Source: JBGSKY01 sp041740995 (GTDB taxonomy: Bacteria; Planctomycetota; Planctomycetia; Pirellulales; Pirellulaceae). Taken from it: DNA of 31,819 nucleotides. The notes beneath the pieces were generated by a model, which had not been told where the DNA came from, did not search any database, and saw nothing but the letters and a program-made list of their open reading frames with translations. The stretch is taken from the NCBI GenBank assembly GCA_041740995.1, contig JBGSKY010000002.1, positions 1 to 31,819 of the forward strand, in the 5' to 3' direction. Below are positions 1 to 6,624 of this stretch, piece by piece (position 1 is the first letter of the stretch; each line of letters starts with the position of its first letter). Position numbers and translations under genes: made by a program.

Positions 1-818
1 GGCAAGCCGCGTTGCTCCAGTTCCTTGTCCAAGTCATCTAACAAGATGTTGGCCAGGAGTGGAGATGCGGGGCCGCCTTGCGGAGTTCCTTCGGTCGTCG
101 CTTGATAGATTCCATCGACCATCACGCCCGCTCGCAAGTAACGACCGATCAGTAGCAGTAAAGTCTTGTCGTGAACTTTCCTCGATACGCGCGACATGAG
201 AACATCATGCTGCACGCGGTCGAAAAACTTGGATAAATCCATGTCCACAGCGTGACGATAACCCATTCGGATCGTACGACGAACTTGCTTGGCTGCTCCG
301 TGAGCGGAACGCTTTGGTCGAAACCCATAGCTCGATTCGCTGAAGTGCGGATCGAAGATCGGGGTCAGAATTTGTACGATGGCTTGTTGAATCAGTCGAT
401 CAACTAAGTTTGGTATGCCTAGCAATCGCTTGCCGCCATCGGGCTTGTCGATCGTCACTCGCCGAACCGCTTGCGGTTGGTAAGTGCCATCGAGAAGCTG
501 TTGTCGAATCGCTTTCCAACGAGGTCGAAACCAATCTGGGAATTGCGTGATGGTGATCCCGTCGGGCCCTGCGGCTCCACGGTTTGCCTTCACGTTCTTC
601 CAAGCGGCTTCGATGTTGGACGGTTCGACTAACGCCTCAGTAAGAGACATTGGGAATAAACTCAAGGCTGGTTTCTCAAGCGACGCTGCTGCGGTATCGT
701 CCGGTCGGACTGTTGAACCTGTGGTCCGCTCGCGTGCGGAGCCCGAACGATACGAGTCTCCTGTCGAGTGGGGGTTCCCTCGCGGCAAGTCGCTTGATGG
801 CTCTTCCTTGTTCTTCAT
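1..818 (-). CDS. ltrA: Group II intron reverse transcriptase/maturase, N-terminal part (runs off left edge)
   Basis: About 272 residues of the intron-encoded protein are visible; the rest lies beyond base 1. Seen on the minus strand: an RT1-like stretch (TIDKPDGGKRLLGIPN), RT2 (SSYGFRPKRSAH, about residue 163), RT3 with the first catalytic Asp (AVDMDLSKFFDRV, about residue 190) and the RT4 signature GTPQGGPASPLLANI (about residue 245). The YADD box, maturase and any endonuclease domain would be outside the window. I chose the ATG at 818-816 because the frame is open from there and a purine-rich AGGAAGGG site lies just upstream; an internal ATG at 650 (MSLTEALVEP) is the alternative. The first 56 residues are polar and resemble the variable leader seen in this family. 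The protein would splice its own intron RNA and reverse-transcribe it during retrohoming. No frameshift is visible in this part. Family call is secure; intron class is not resolved. Confidence 0.93.
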   Translation of the reverse strand, partial: MKNKEEPSSDLPRGNPHSTGDSYRSGSARERTTGSTVRPDDTAAASLEKPALSLFPMSLTEALVEPSNIEAAWKNVKANRGAAGPDGITITQFPDWFRPRWKAIRQQLLDGTYQPQAVRRVTIDKPDGGKRLLGIPNLVDRLIQQAIVQILTPIFDPHFSESSYGFRPKRSAHGAAKQVRRTIRMGYRHAVDMDLSKFFDRVQHDVLMSRVSRKVHDKTLLLLIGRYLRAGVMVDGIYQATTEGTPQGGPASPLLANILLDDLDKELEQRGL

Positions 819-1450
819 TGTTTGGCCCTTCCTGTTTCAACTGGATGTTGAAGTGTAGTACTACGGCCTCTGCTGACTTCTGCATTGCCCGATCCAACTT
901 GCGTCGGTTCGTTCCAAGTTTTCAGCCGATGATGCTTACTCGTTGAAGCGATGCAGATCTCCCCGGATAAGAGCGTGATGCTTCGCTGCACAAGCTCGCC
1001 ATTTACCTGATTGACCAACTGGAAACGGCTTCGTGATGTTTGGCTCACTGGCCTAGTCGATCCGGCCTTGTATGGCGTTTCTGTTCGTAGCCTTGCAGCT
1101 TTGACGAGATCGCGTCCGGGTGGCGATAAACAAACCCGGCGTTTACGCACACGATCGCAGGCTTCCTCCCCACGGCTTGTTACCTTGCCGCAGTTGCCTT
1201 CGTCTAGTACTTTGACAATCAAAGAATTCACTTGGTATACTGACCTCTTTAAGTCTTCCAGTCTCGTACAGGGGACTCGCACCCCATAACAATCACGCCC
1301 ATGACGGGCGTACCAAAGCGCTGAACACCAAGCCCTCGATGGGCCGTTTGGGCAATGGTTGCTCGACCACTCGGGCTGGGTTATCGCGACCGTTGAACTA
1401 AACCGCTTCACTTTCTCGCTGTGAAGTAGGCGCTTGAGTGGGAAGAATTG
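1..1450 (-). mobile_element. Group II intron, 5' half (domains I to IV start), right boundary approximate
   Basis: The bases upstream of the reverse transcriptase (about 819-1450, minus strand) have no credible gene but are rich in short stems, as expected for domains I-III of the ribozyme. The stretch AAGTCAGCAGAGGCCGTAGT just before the protein start resembles the sequence commonly preceding intron-encoded proteins. A GTGCG, the canonical 5' intron start, occurs at 1282-1278, but it lies in the loop of a GGGG/CCCC hairpin, so it may be internal to domain I. A structured stretch including a CTTCAC/GTGAAG stem continues to about 1440. A long imperfect hairpin (GACTG..TCAAG / CTTGA..CAGTC) spans 1452-1476 and could be the terminator-like target that some bacterial group II introns insert behind. 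The exact 5' splice site is therefore unresolved, and the 3' end is off the window. Confidence 0.7.
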
Positions 1451-1868
1451 AGACTGTCTCAAGCTCTTGAGCAGTCTTTGGTTGGGTGCCGATTAAAACG
1501 ATTGTAAGGCTTGCGCTTTCTGATGCGCTGATCATGCTGGAGTCTTGCGGCGAAACATCCTTCGCCGATTTGACTTCCCAACTTCCTACTCATCGGAACG
1601 CACCATGACGCCTTAAGTCAAACGACTCAACCCCGCCATTGCTCGCATGGCCGAAGACATGCTGCTGCTGCTGCGCGGAATGGCCATCAGTACCATCGAT
1701 TCCTATACCTATCATGTCGATCGCTTCTGCAAACGCTTCGGCAAGATGCCCGAAGATCTCGGACCCGAACAGATCCGAGAATTTCCAATCTGGATGATCC
1801 GCGAGAAAAAATGCTCCTGGTCCTCTTTCAACCAAGCCGTTTGTGGCCTACGGTTCCTCTATACCACG

Positions 1869-1918
1869 ACTATCAAACGAGATTGGGCGGTCGACTATCA
1901 AGCGAGATTGGGCGGTCG
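1869..1918 (+). repeat. 25-bp tandem duplication causing a frameshift in the integrase
   Basis: Two adjacent 25-bp copies, 1869-1893 and 1894-1918, each starting ACTATCAA and ending GATTGGGCGGTCG, differ at one base (A or G at copy position 9). Because 25 is not a multiple of three, the duplication moves the integrase from the frame beginning at 1605 to the next frame. Removing one copy restores one continuous reading frame through TIKRDWAVEMIPFG. Confidence 0.93.
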
Positions 1919-2076
1919 AAATGATCCCCTTTGGCAGCCGTCCCAAGAAGCTGCCTGTCGTCCTCGGGCAAGAAGAAGTCCATCGGCTGATCCAATGTGT
2001 GAGCGTACCCAAACATCGAGCCGTACTGCTGACGCTCTATGCCGCGGGCCTGCGACTTTCGGAGGCAATCAACCTC

Positions 2077-2106
2077 AAGCTGACCGACATCAAGCTGACC
2101 GACATC
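2077..2106 (+). repeat. 15-bp in-frame tandem duplication (KLTDI-KLTDI) in the integrase
   Basis: AAGCTGACCGACATC occurs twice in a row, at 2077-2091 and 2092-2106, exactly identical. It adds five residues (KLTDI) straight after recombinase box I, in the loop that leads to the beta-sheet of the catalytic domain. Identity of the copies suggests it is recent. Confidence 0.93.
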
Positions 2107-2772
2107 GATTCGGCTCGGATGCAGTTGTGTATCCGGCAAGCCAAGGGGAACAAGGACCGTTACGTACCGCTCTCACCGCTAAATAGCCATCTTGCCGTCG
2201 ACCTGAAATTGTGGCGATTTGATCGGCTGGAAGCTTACAGACGCGAAATTTGTGGCGATGCGGGGCATTCGGTGCCGATCGGCGGGATACCAAAGCGATT
2301 GCCGCCGCAGACGAAGCTATTCGACGTTCCAAAACAGTTGGTCAAAATCCTGGATCGTGATTTGGCCGCCGTTGGTATCGACAAGACGGACGAGCGAGGG
2401 AGAACGCTTGACGTTCATGGCATGCATCACACCCATTGCACGATGTTAAGTCAAGCGAGTGTTGCACTGCGAACGGCACAAGCTGCGATGCGATACAGCC
2501 GAATTGATCTAACGATAAACGTCTACACCGACGAAACGCAATTGCGGGTACGCGATGCGGTCGAAAGCTTGCCAACGTTGGATCTTACCGCGATGCCGAC
2601 GCGATAATCGCTAATAGCTATTGGCACGGATGGTGCCGAAACAGCTTACCGTGATTCTTACCGGAGCTACCCGCAAAACGGGGCACAATCTGGCACTTTG
2701 GGACATTTTGACCAGACCGGCAAGAGTGCAAAGAATCGCATTTTCCCTAGTAAAAACGCTGAAAATGCTGAG

Positions 2773-2847
2773 GGTGATAAATGGGACTTGAACCCACGAC
2801 CTCCGGAGCCACAATCCGGCGCTCTAACCAACTGAGCTACTACCACC
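2773..2847 (-). tRNA. tRNA-His (anticodon GTG)
   Basis: Minus-strand cloverleaf. The acceptor stem GTGGTAG pairs with TTATCAC with two G-T wobbles. The D arm is AGCTCAGTTGGTTAGAGC. The anticodon stem CCGGA/TCCGG closes the loop TTGTGGC with anticodon GTG. The T arm is GTGGG-TTCAAGT-CCCAT. An extra G (2847) before the acceptor stem faces a C discriminator (2773), the G-1:C73 pair that is the identity element of bacterial tRNA-His. CCA is not encoded. Its 3' end points toward the damaged integrase 165 bp away. Confidence 0.97.
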
Positions 2848-3195
2848 ATGTTTTTGCCATTGCTGACGACCAGAGTCTATCGATCCTTTTTCTCGACGTC
2901 AATCGACCACATGGACGATCCGCACATAGTATCGCGACGAAGTTCAATGTTCGTCGAGGCCGAGGCCGATCCCGTTATTCTAAGGAAGTTTGCCAGGACC
3001 GGTCCTGGCCTGCGTGGAGAGGAAAATCTAAGTAGAGAGGAAAATTATGTGCGGCGGAAGCTTTTTGCGTACAATGGATTGATTGCGTTTTGAAGTTCTG
3101 GAAATTTCAGTGAACTGACTTGATTGTTCAAGCGTGAACATTGTAAGGTGCAAGCCAGTAGAAGGTGTCTTGCAGTGCTCCCGAAAGCCAAATTT
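2848..3195. other. Intergenic stretch, no convincing gene
   Basis: Between the tRNA-His 5' side and the first Cys-rich gene. Short open frames here have no recognisable content and overlap each other. It holds the 18-bp palindrome at 2992-3009. It also has a small inverted repeat, GTTCA-AGCG-TGAAC at 3126-3139, about 57 bp before the next start codon, which could be an operator. I see no clear promoter. Confidence 0.5.
2992..3009. repeat. Perfect 18-bp palindrome, copy 1 of 2
   Basis: GCCAGGACCGGTCCTGGC is its own reverse complement. The same core recurs at 26810-26833, extended there to 24 bp. Both copies are intergenic. Without a genome-wide count it cannot be said whether this is a dispersed repeat family or a protein-binding site. 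Confidence 0.8.
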
Positions 3196-3699
3196 ATGAA
3201 ACCCTGTCAAACAACTCGAGATCGGATTGCCATTTGGGCGATTCTGCTTGCGTTCGTTTTCACGACAGGTATTTCAGGCGGGAATCGAGCCAGTTGCTGC
3301 TGCACTGTGTTGTCGATTCCTAAATTAGTCGGACTGGAAACCAGTGTCGCCACGAACCAAGTTGCTTGTCCGAATTGTGCTTTGCAAACGCGGTCACAAA
3401 AGTCGAGCAACTCGTTGTCGAAGCCACCCGTGTCAAGCTGTTGTGCCTCGGACCGGCTGACAAATTCGGAAAATTTGCCATCGCATTGCCGTTGTGAGCT
3501 CAGGAGTTTGCCATACGCGGTTCTGCCGGTCGATAGTCCGGAAAAAGCGAGTTCGCAGCCTTCGGATTTATATTTCTTGGCGGTCCATCCGATTGATGGA
3601 ACGACTGATCTTCCTAGTCTTCGTTCGACCGGCCAGTTAGACGCTTCTCCACCGAGCGCCGCTGTTCGCTGCGCCGAACTTTGCTCCTGGCAAAACTGA
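3196..3699 (+). CDS. Secreted Cys-rich protein of unknown function
   Basis: A 167-residue protein starting at ATG 3196 (MKPCQTTRDRIAIWAILLAF). The open frame reaches back to 3124, but the later start puts a signal-peptide or membrane-anchor helix (about residues 9-26) at the N-terminus. Twelve cysteines follow in clusters: CCC at 34-36, CPNC at 58-61, CC at 82-83, CRC at 98-100 and two near the end. Such clusters suit metal binding or disulfide cross-linking in an exported protein, but no known family is recognised. It lies 121 bp upstream of a second exported Cys-rich gene on the same strand, so the two may be expressed together and share a role, perhaps in metal handling. The function is speculative; reality as a gene is supported by the signal sequence and the neighbour. 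Confidence 0.6.
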   Translation: MKPCQTTRDRIAIWAILLAFVFTTGISGGNRASCCCTVLSIPKLVGLETSVATNQVACPNCALQTRSQKSSNSLSKPPVSSCCASDRLTNSENLPSHCRCELRSLPYAVLPVDSPEKASSQPSDLYFLAVHPIDGTTDLPSLRSTGQLDASPPSAAVRCAELCSWQN

Positions 3700-3820
3700 A
3701 TGGATTGCGGTCGGCGAGTTTGCCATTTCGGGAACTTACCAGGGCCGCTGTCTAAATTTCCATTCGCATTCCATGTGGGATGCCGTTTCTAAAAATGTGT
3801 TTTGCAAGGTTTATAAATTT

Positions 3821-4189
3821 ATGTCTACAAAAGTTTTATTGTCGCTCAGTTTAATTGCCGCTTTGGTCGGTTTTGGTTCGGCTGCTTCGTTGGTTAAGCC
3901 AACAGTTGCCTTGACCAATGCCTCGGCTGGTTGTCCATGTGGCGAGTGCGAAGTCGGTTGTGATTGCTGTTCAGAAGCTGAGTGCTCGTGTGCGGACTGT
4001 GTTTGCACTGGTTGCGCGTCGGGAACCTGTCCGGCAAATTCTGCGGCTAGCGCGTCGACCGCTTCGTTGGTTTTGATTCAGAAGACCAGCGATGATTCTG
4101 CAAGTTCTGCTTGCGGGTCAGGTTGCTGTGCAGCGGCTGCGAAGGCAGTGGCTGAAGAAACCGCTGAATCGTCGGTCGCGGCCAAGTAA
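3821..4189 (+). CDS. Exported metallothionein-like Cys-rich protein
   Basis: A 123-residue protein starting at ATG 3821. A frame extension to 3773 is open, but MSTKVLLSLSLIAALVGFGSA from the later start is a textbook signal peptide (cleavage about residues 20-22). The core, residues 38-70, has twelve cysteines in 33 residues in CxC, CC and CxxC patterns, followed by a low-complexity Ala/Ser stretch and a final CGSGCC near residues 98-103. Density and spacing resemble metallothioneins, but those are cytoplasmic while this one carries an export signal, so it would act in the periplasm or outside. Metal binding (copper, zinc or similar) is inference; a disulfide-linked structural protein is the alternative. 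A strong intrinsic terminator follows at 4256-4295. Confidence 0.75.
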   Translation: MSTKVLLSLSLIAALVGFGSAASLVKPTVALTNASAGCPCGECEVGCDCCSEAECSCADCVCTGCASGTCPANSAASASTASLVLIQKTSDDSASSACGSGCCAAAAKAVAEETAESSVAAK

Positions 4190-4255
4190 GCGTCTGACGC
4201 TTTTCGAGTTATCACTGTCAGCATGATTTCGAAATCGTGCTGTGAATAGTTCTTG

Positions 4256-4295
4256 CGATCGCACTGGGCTTATGCTTCGGTGCGATCGTTTTTTT
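4256..4295 (+). terminator. Rho-independent terminator after the Cys-rich gene
   Basis: A 9-bp perfect stem, CGATCGCAC (4256-4264) with GTGCGATCG (4280-4288), closes a 15-nt loop and is followed at once by seven T residues (4289-4295). It ends the plus-strand Cys-rich pair. The T run overlaps the stop codon (4296-4294) of the convergent minus-strand gene. Confidence 0.88.
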
Positions 4296-4959
4296 ATGGG
4301 CGAATTGGTGAATAGAAAAAATCGCGATCCGACATTGGTCGAGGTTCTGGTGCGTCTGGATAAAATTCGTCTTGCAGTGGCGAGAGCGCATTTTGCGGTC
4401 CCGGAAGAACAGTTCCGCCGGCAGGTCCACCAAAATTCCCGTTGTAAAAGCCCGCGTTAGGATTTAGGACTTGCGGGTCTTGCAGCTGACGATTTTGACC
4501 TTGGCCGATCGGGCCAAAATTGTTGCCTCTAAAATTCGGTGATTGGAAATTCGAGTAGACCTGCGGCAGTTGTGGGCCCCAACCTTGGTATGGCACAGAA
4601 TAAGGACGGTATGGATATCGCCATTCGCCATACGGACGGACGTTGCCGCCGTATTCATCAACGCGATGGTAGTGATCGGTAGAATTTCCGCCTTGAAGGC
4701 TGCTTCGATGGTGGCGGTAAACGCTTGTTGATCGCAGTTCGTCGGCGTAGGTCGTGGGTTGCACAGCGGAAGCGAACTGATCAACTTGGACGCCCTCGCG
4801 GTGGGTGAAAGTTGAAGGCAAGCTGGTCCAATCGACCGCTGCAGAGACACAACCGGTGCAGGCGGCGGTTTGAGCTGAAACTGCACAGCTCGGCCCGCAA
4901 GTGATTCCGGCCAGCGTGAGAATGTGCACCAAACGTCGAATTGAAGATGAGCGTTTCAT
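4294..4959 (-). CDS. Secreted Tyr/Gly/Pro/Asn-rich protein of unknown function
   Basis: A 221-residue protein with an N-terminal signal peptide (MKRSSSIRRLVHILTLAGI, probable cleavage after VSA near residue 28). The mature part is low in charge and rich in Tyr, Gly, Pro, Asn and Gln: YGEWRYPYRPYSVPYQGWGP near residues 110-130 and repeated NFxxPNF/GNNFGP-type segments after it. This composition is typical of planctomycete exported proteins without a named family, possibly cell-envelope or matrix material. It converges on the Cys-rich gene, sharing the terminator region. A 19-bp palindrome lies 32 bp upstream of the start. No function is assigned. Confidence 0.65.
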   Translation of the reverse strand: MKRSSSIRRLVHILTLAGITCGPSCAVSAQTAACTGCVSAAVDWTSLPSTFTHREGVQVDQFASAVQPTTYADELRSTSVYRHHRSSLQGGNSTDHYHRVDEYGGNVRPYGEWRYPYRPYSVPYQGWGPQLPQVYSNFQSPNFRGNNFGPIGQGQNRQLQDPQVLNPNAGFYNGNFGGPAGGTVLPGPQNALSPLQDEFYPDAPEPRPMSDRDFFYSPIRP

Positions 4960-5464
4960 TCATCTCAGATTAATCGCCTAGCTTGCGATTAAAACAATCG
5001 TCGATTGTTTCGTGTCAAAATGTGCCGGTTGGCTCGCGAAGCATATCGTTGATAACGGTCGCGACGGATGTGCCGACTAGTCTAGCCGGATTGTCGAACA
5101 GCAATAAAGTTCGGATTGAGGTATTTAAGGAACTGTCCTGAATAAACGTCCGTGTTTTGCGATTTTAGAGCAGATCAAAACTGCCACGTTTTACGCTCCA
5201 AAAGAGTCCAGTCGGATCTTGCCCGCAGGGTTACGGTTTAGCTGTTTTTGCGAAATGCGACGTTTGAACCAGATGGAGGCAAAGACTTGCAAGAGTCGAG
5301 ACCACAGGTTTTTCAGGTTAGGTAAGTCTGACAAGTGGTTAAAATGAACTTTCGCAGCAAAATAAGAAAAAAGTTCGGTTTGACGCAACTTTAGATATCA
5401 ATCCGCTTATAACAGTAATCACTGGGATTGGATTGATAGATTTTTTGTAAGGTCCGAAGAACTG
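4960..5464. other. Intergenic region between divergent genes, probable promoters
   Basis: About 500 bp separate the secreted protein (minus) and the T6SS-linked block (plus). I see no credible gene; a 65-residue minus frame at 5191-5388 has no recognisable content. The region is AT-richer than its neighbours. A palindrome at 4992-5010 and a CAATCC/GGATTG inverted pair within about 80 bp of the 5465 start are the only structured signals. TTGACG near 5379 and TATAAC near 5411 are too far apart to count as a good promoter. Confidence 0.4.
4992..5010. promoter_or_regulatory. 19-bp palindrome, possible operator
   Basis: AAACAATCG-T-CGATTGTTT is a perfect 9+1+9 inverted repeat located 32-51 bp before the start codon of the minus-strand secreted gene (4959). 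Position and symmetry fit a dimeric repressor or activator site. No terminator-like T run follows on the coding strand of a nearby gene. The regulator is unknown. Confidence 0.4.
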
Positions 5465-5875
5465 ATGTCGCAAGGCGACGATAAAACACCGTCCAGCCGT
5501 GGTCAAGCGTATCGCGGCGATTCAAGCGCGGATGCCACCGATGCTAGTGTCTTGCGATCGGTTTTGGAAACGACGCTTTCTGGCGGTACAAACCGATTGA
5601 CCGAAGAAGAACTCGCGGCGCTGCATGCTGTGGCAGCGGAATACGGTCCTCAAGCACCGCCGCTTTCCCAAGTGGCGGAGTTATTGGTTGCGGCGTTTTT
5701 GAAGGCCCGTTTCGGCTTGGCAAAGAACCAATCTGGACACGTTTCGGACACTGCGACACCGAGTGAGTCTCGCAATTTGATGTCCAAGTCAATTGCTGCG
5801 ACCTTGTGCAGCGACCCGACGAGCATCAAACGATTGACACAGCTCTGGACGATTTTGCAGGAGTCGCCGCGATGA
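5465..5875 (+). CDS. Small unknown protein coupled to the sigma factor
   Basis: A 136-residue, probably cytoplasmic protein with no signal peptide or membrane helix. The first 25 residues are polar. Residues about 30-105 look helical, with an acidic start (TEEELAALHAVAAEYG) and a hydrophobic helix (LSQVAELLVAAFLKARFG). Its TGA overlaps the ATG of the sigma-factor gene in an ATGA quartet, so the two are almost certainly co-translated. That pairing suggests it modulates the sigma factor, as anti-sigma factors or co-regulators often do, but no known anti-sigma domain is recognisable. A role as a T6SS-specific accessory is also possible. Confidence 0.7.
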   Translation: MSQGDDKTPSSRGQAYRGDSSADATDASVLRSVLETTLSGGTNRLTEEELAALHAVAAEYGPQAPPLSQVAELLVAAFLKARFGLAKNQSGHVSDTATPSESRNLMSKSIAATLCSDPTSIKRLTQLWTILQESPR

Positions 5876-6567
5876 CTGCCAGTTCGGCTCAAGAACGAAC
5901 GCAACTGATCGAGGAGGGGCAAGCACTGGTCCGTTCGTTGGCGCTGCGGACCTTTCGCAACATCCCTGTCAAAGTCGATTTGGACGATTTGATCGCATAT
6001 GGAGAGGTCGGATTAGCCGAGGCCGCTCGTGATTTTGATCATGAGCGTGGCAATCAGTTCAACACATTTGCCTACTATCGAATTCGTGGCGCGATCTACG
6101 ATGGATTGGCGAAGATGACGTGGACCAGTCGGGCGCGTTATCGTCGTTTACGCTATGAGCGAATGGCAGACGATGCGTTGGAGGCCGAACGGGATGTTGA
6201 AATGTCTGATCCGCCGTCATTGGATCAAGCTGGTGATTGGTTTGCGCGGGTTACGGAAAAGCTCGCGGTTGTGTACCTCGCTAGCGGCGGGGATGAAGCG
6301 ATGGAACGGGTTGCAATGATGGAAGACCCTGGTCAGTCGGCGTCGCAGAGCGTTTTAAATCTCGAAGCGAGCCAGAAATTACGCTCATTGGTTGAAACTT
6401 TAGATCCGACCGAACGCCACTTAATTAACGCGGTATATTTCGAAGGATTTACGCTTCAAGACGCGGCCAATCAAATTGGCATTAGCAAATCATGGGCAAG
6501 CCGGTTGCACGCGAAGGTTCTTGAAGCGTTGGCGGTCAAGCTGCGGCGGTTAGACTTGCATGATTGA
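5872..6567 (+). CDS. FliA/WhiG-like sigma-70 family RNA polymerase sigma factor
   Basis: A 231-residue sigma factor. The start is ATG 5872, overlapping the previous stop; an open extension to 5806 lies inside the upstream gene and is less likely. Region 2 is at about residues 15-85: LVRSLALRTF, then DLDDLIAYGEVGLAEAARDFD, the core-binding and -10 helices, and FNTFAYYRIRGAIYDGLAKM. A region 3-like linker follows, and region 4 with a helix-turn-helix is at about 175-225 (LDPTERHLINAVYFEGFTLQDAANQIGIS, SKSWASRLHAKVLEAL). The domain order and the YxRIRGAIxD signature are those of the FliA/WhiG group rather than ECF sigmas. It sits 57 bp before tssA and no flagellar gene is near, so I infer that it directs transcription of the secretion locus or a related regulon. 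No FliA-type promoter was found upstream of the tss genes. Confidence 0.9.
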   Translation: MTASSAQERTQLIEEGQALVRSLALRTFRNIPVKVDLDDLIAYGEVGLAEAARDFDHERGNQFNTFAYYRIRGAIYDGLAKMTWTSRARYRRLRYERMADDALEAERDVEMSDPPSLDQAGDWFARVTEKLAVVYLASGGDEAMERVAMMEDPGQSASQSVLNLEASQKLRSLVETLDPTERHLINAVYFEGFTLQDAANQIGISKSWASRLHAKVLEALAVKLRRLDLHD

Positions 6568-6624
6568 TAGTTCACGAATTTTTAGAGTCGCATCCGGCTC
6601 GGCAACTGACAAGTATTGCGATTG

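Larger units (their letters stand above)
1605..2607 (+). pseudogene. Degenerate chimeric tyrosine recombinase (phage/IS91-type integrase)
   Basis: A tyrosine recombinase broken in several ways. The likely original start ATG at 1605 reads Met-Thr-Pro and then TAA at 1614. The N-terminal SAM-like domain is then readable from 1647 (STIDSYTYHVDRFCKRFGK, SWSSFNQAVCGLRFLYT) until a 25-bp tandem duplication at 1869-1918 shifts the frame. The catalytic half continues in frame +1 from about 1894 to the stop at 2607. Box I is intact (LYAAGLRLSEAINLKL, Arg present), but it is followed by a 15-bp in-frame duplication. After VPLSP the sequence stops looking like the IS91-type recombinase and resembles the C-terminus of another planctomycete integrase type (DRDLAAVGIDKTDERGRTLDVH). 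Box II reads HGMHHTH where H-x-x-R is expected, and the usual His of the next motif is Tyr (AMRYSRIDLT); the nucleophile Tyr in NVYTD remains. I infer it is inactive. Confidence 0.85.

Noticed and set aside
1278..1282. GTGCG as the definite 5' end of the group II intron
   Set aside because: It lies in the loop of a GGGG/CCCC hairpin and structured sequence continues beyond it, so it may be internal to domain I.
815..1462. 215-residue minus-strand frame upstream of the reverse transcriptase
   Set aside because: It reads through the structured intron RNA and overlaps the real protein start in another frame; content is low-quality Arg/Ser/Cys-rich sequence.
1647..2186. 179-residue frame as an intact integrase
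   Set aside because: Only the part before the 25-bp duplication is real; after about 1893 it is an out-of-frame reading.
2848..3093. Small plus-strand frames after the tRNA
   Set aside because: They overlap each other in different frames, have no recognisable content and cross the palindrome.
4464..4886. 140-residue minus-strand frame
   Set aside because: It is a shifted reading of the secreted Tyr/Gly-rich protein and has no signal peptide.
5379..5416. TTGACG and TATAAC as a sigma-70 promoter for the 5465 gene
   Set aside because: The spacer is 22 bp, too long for a normal promoter.
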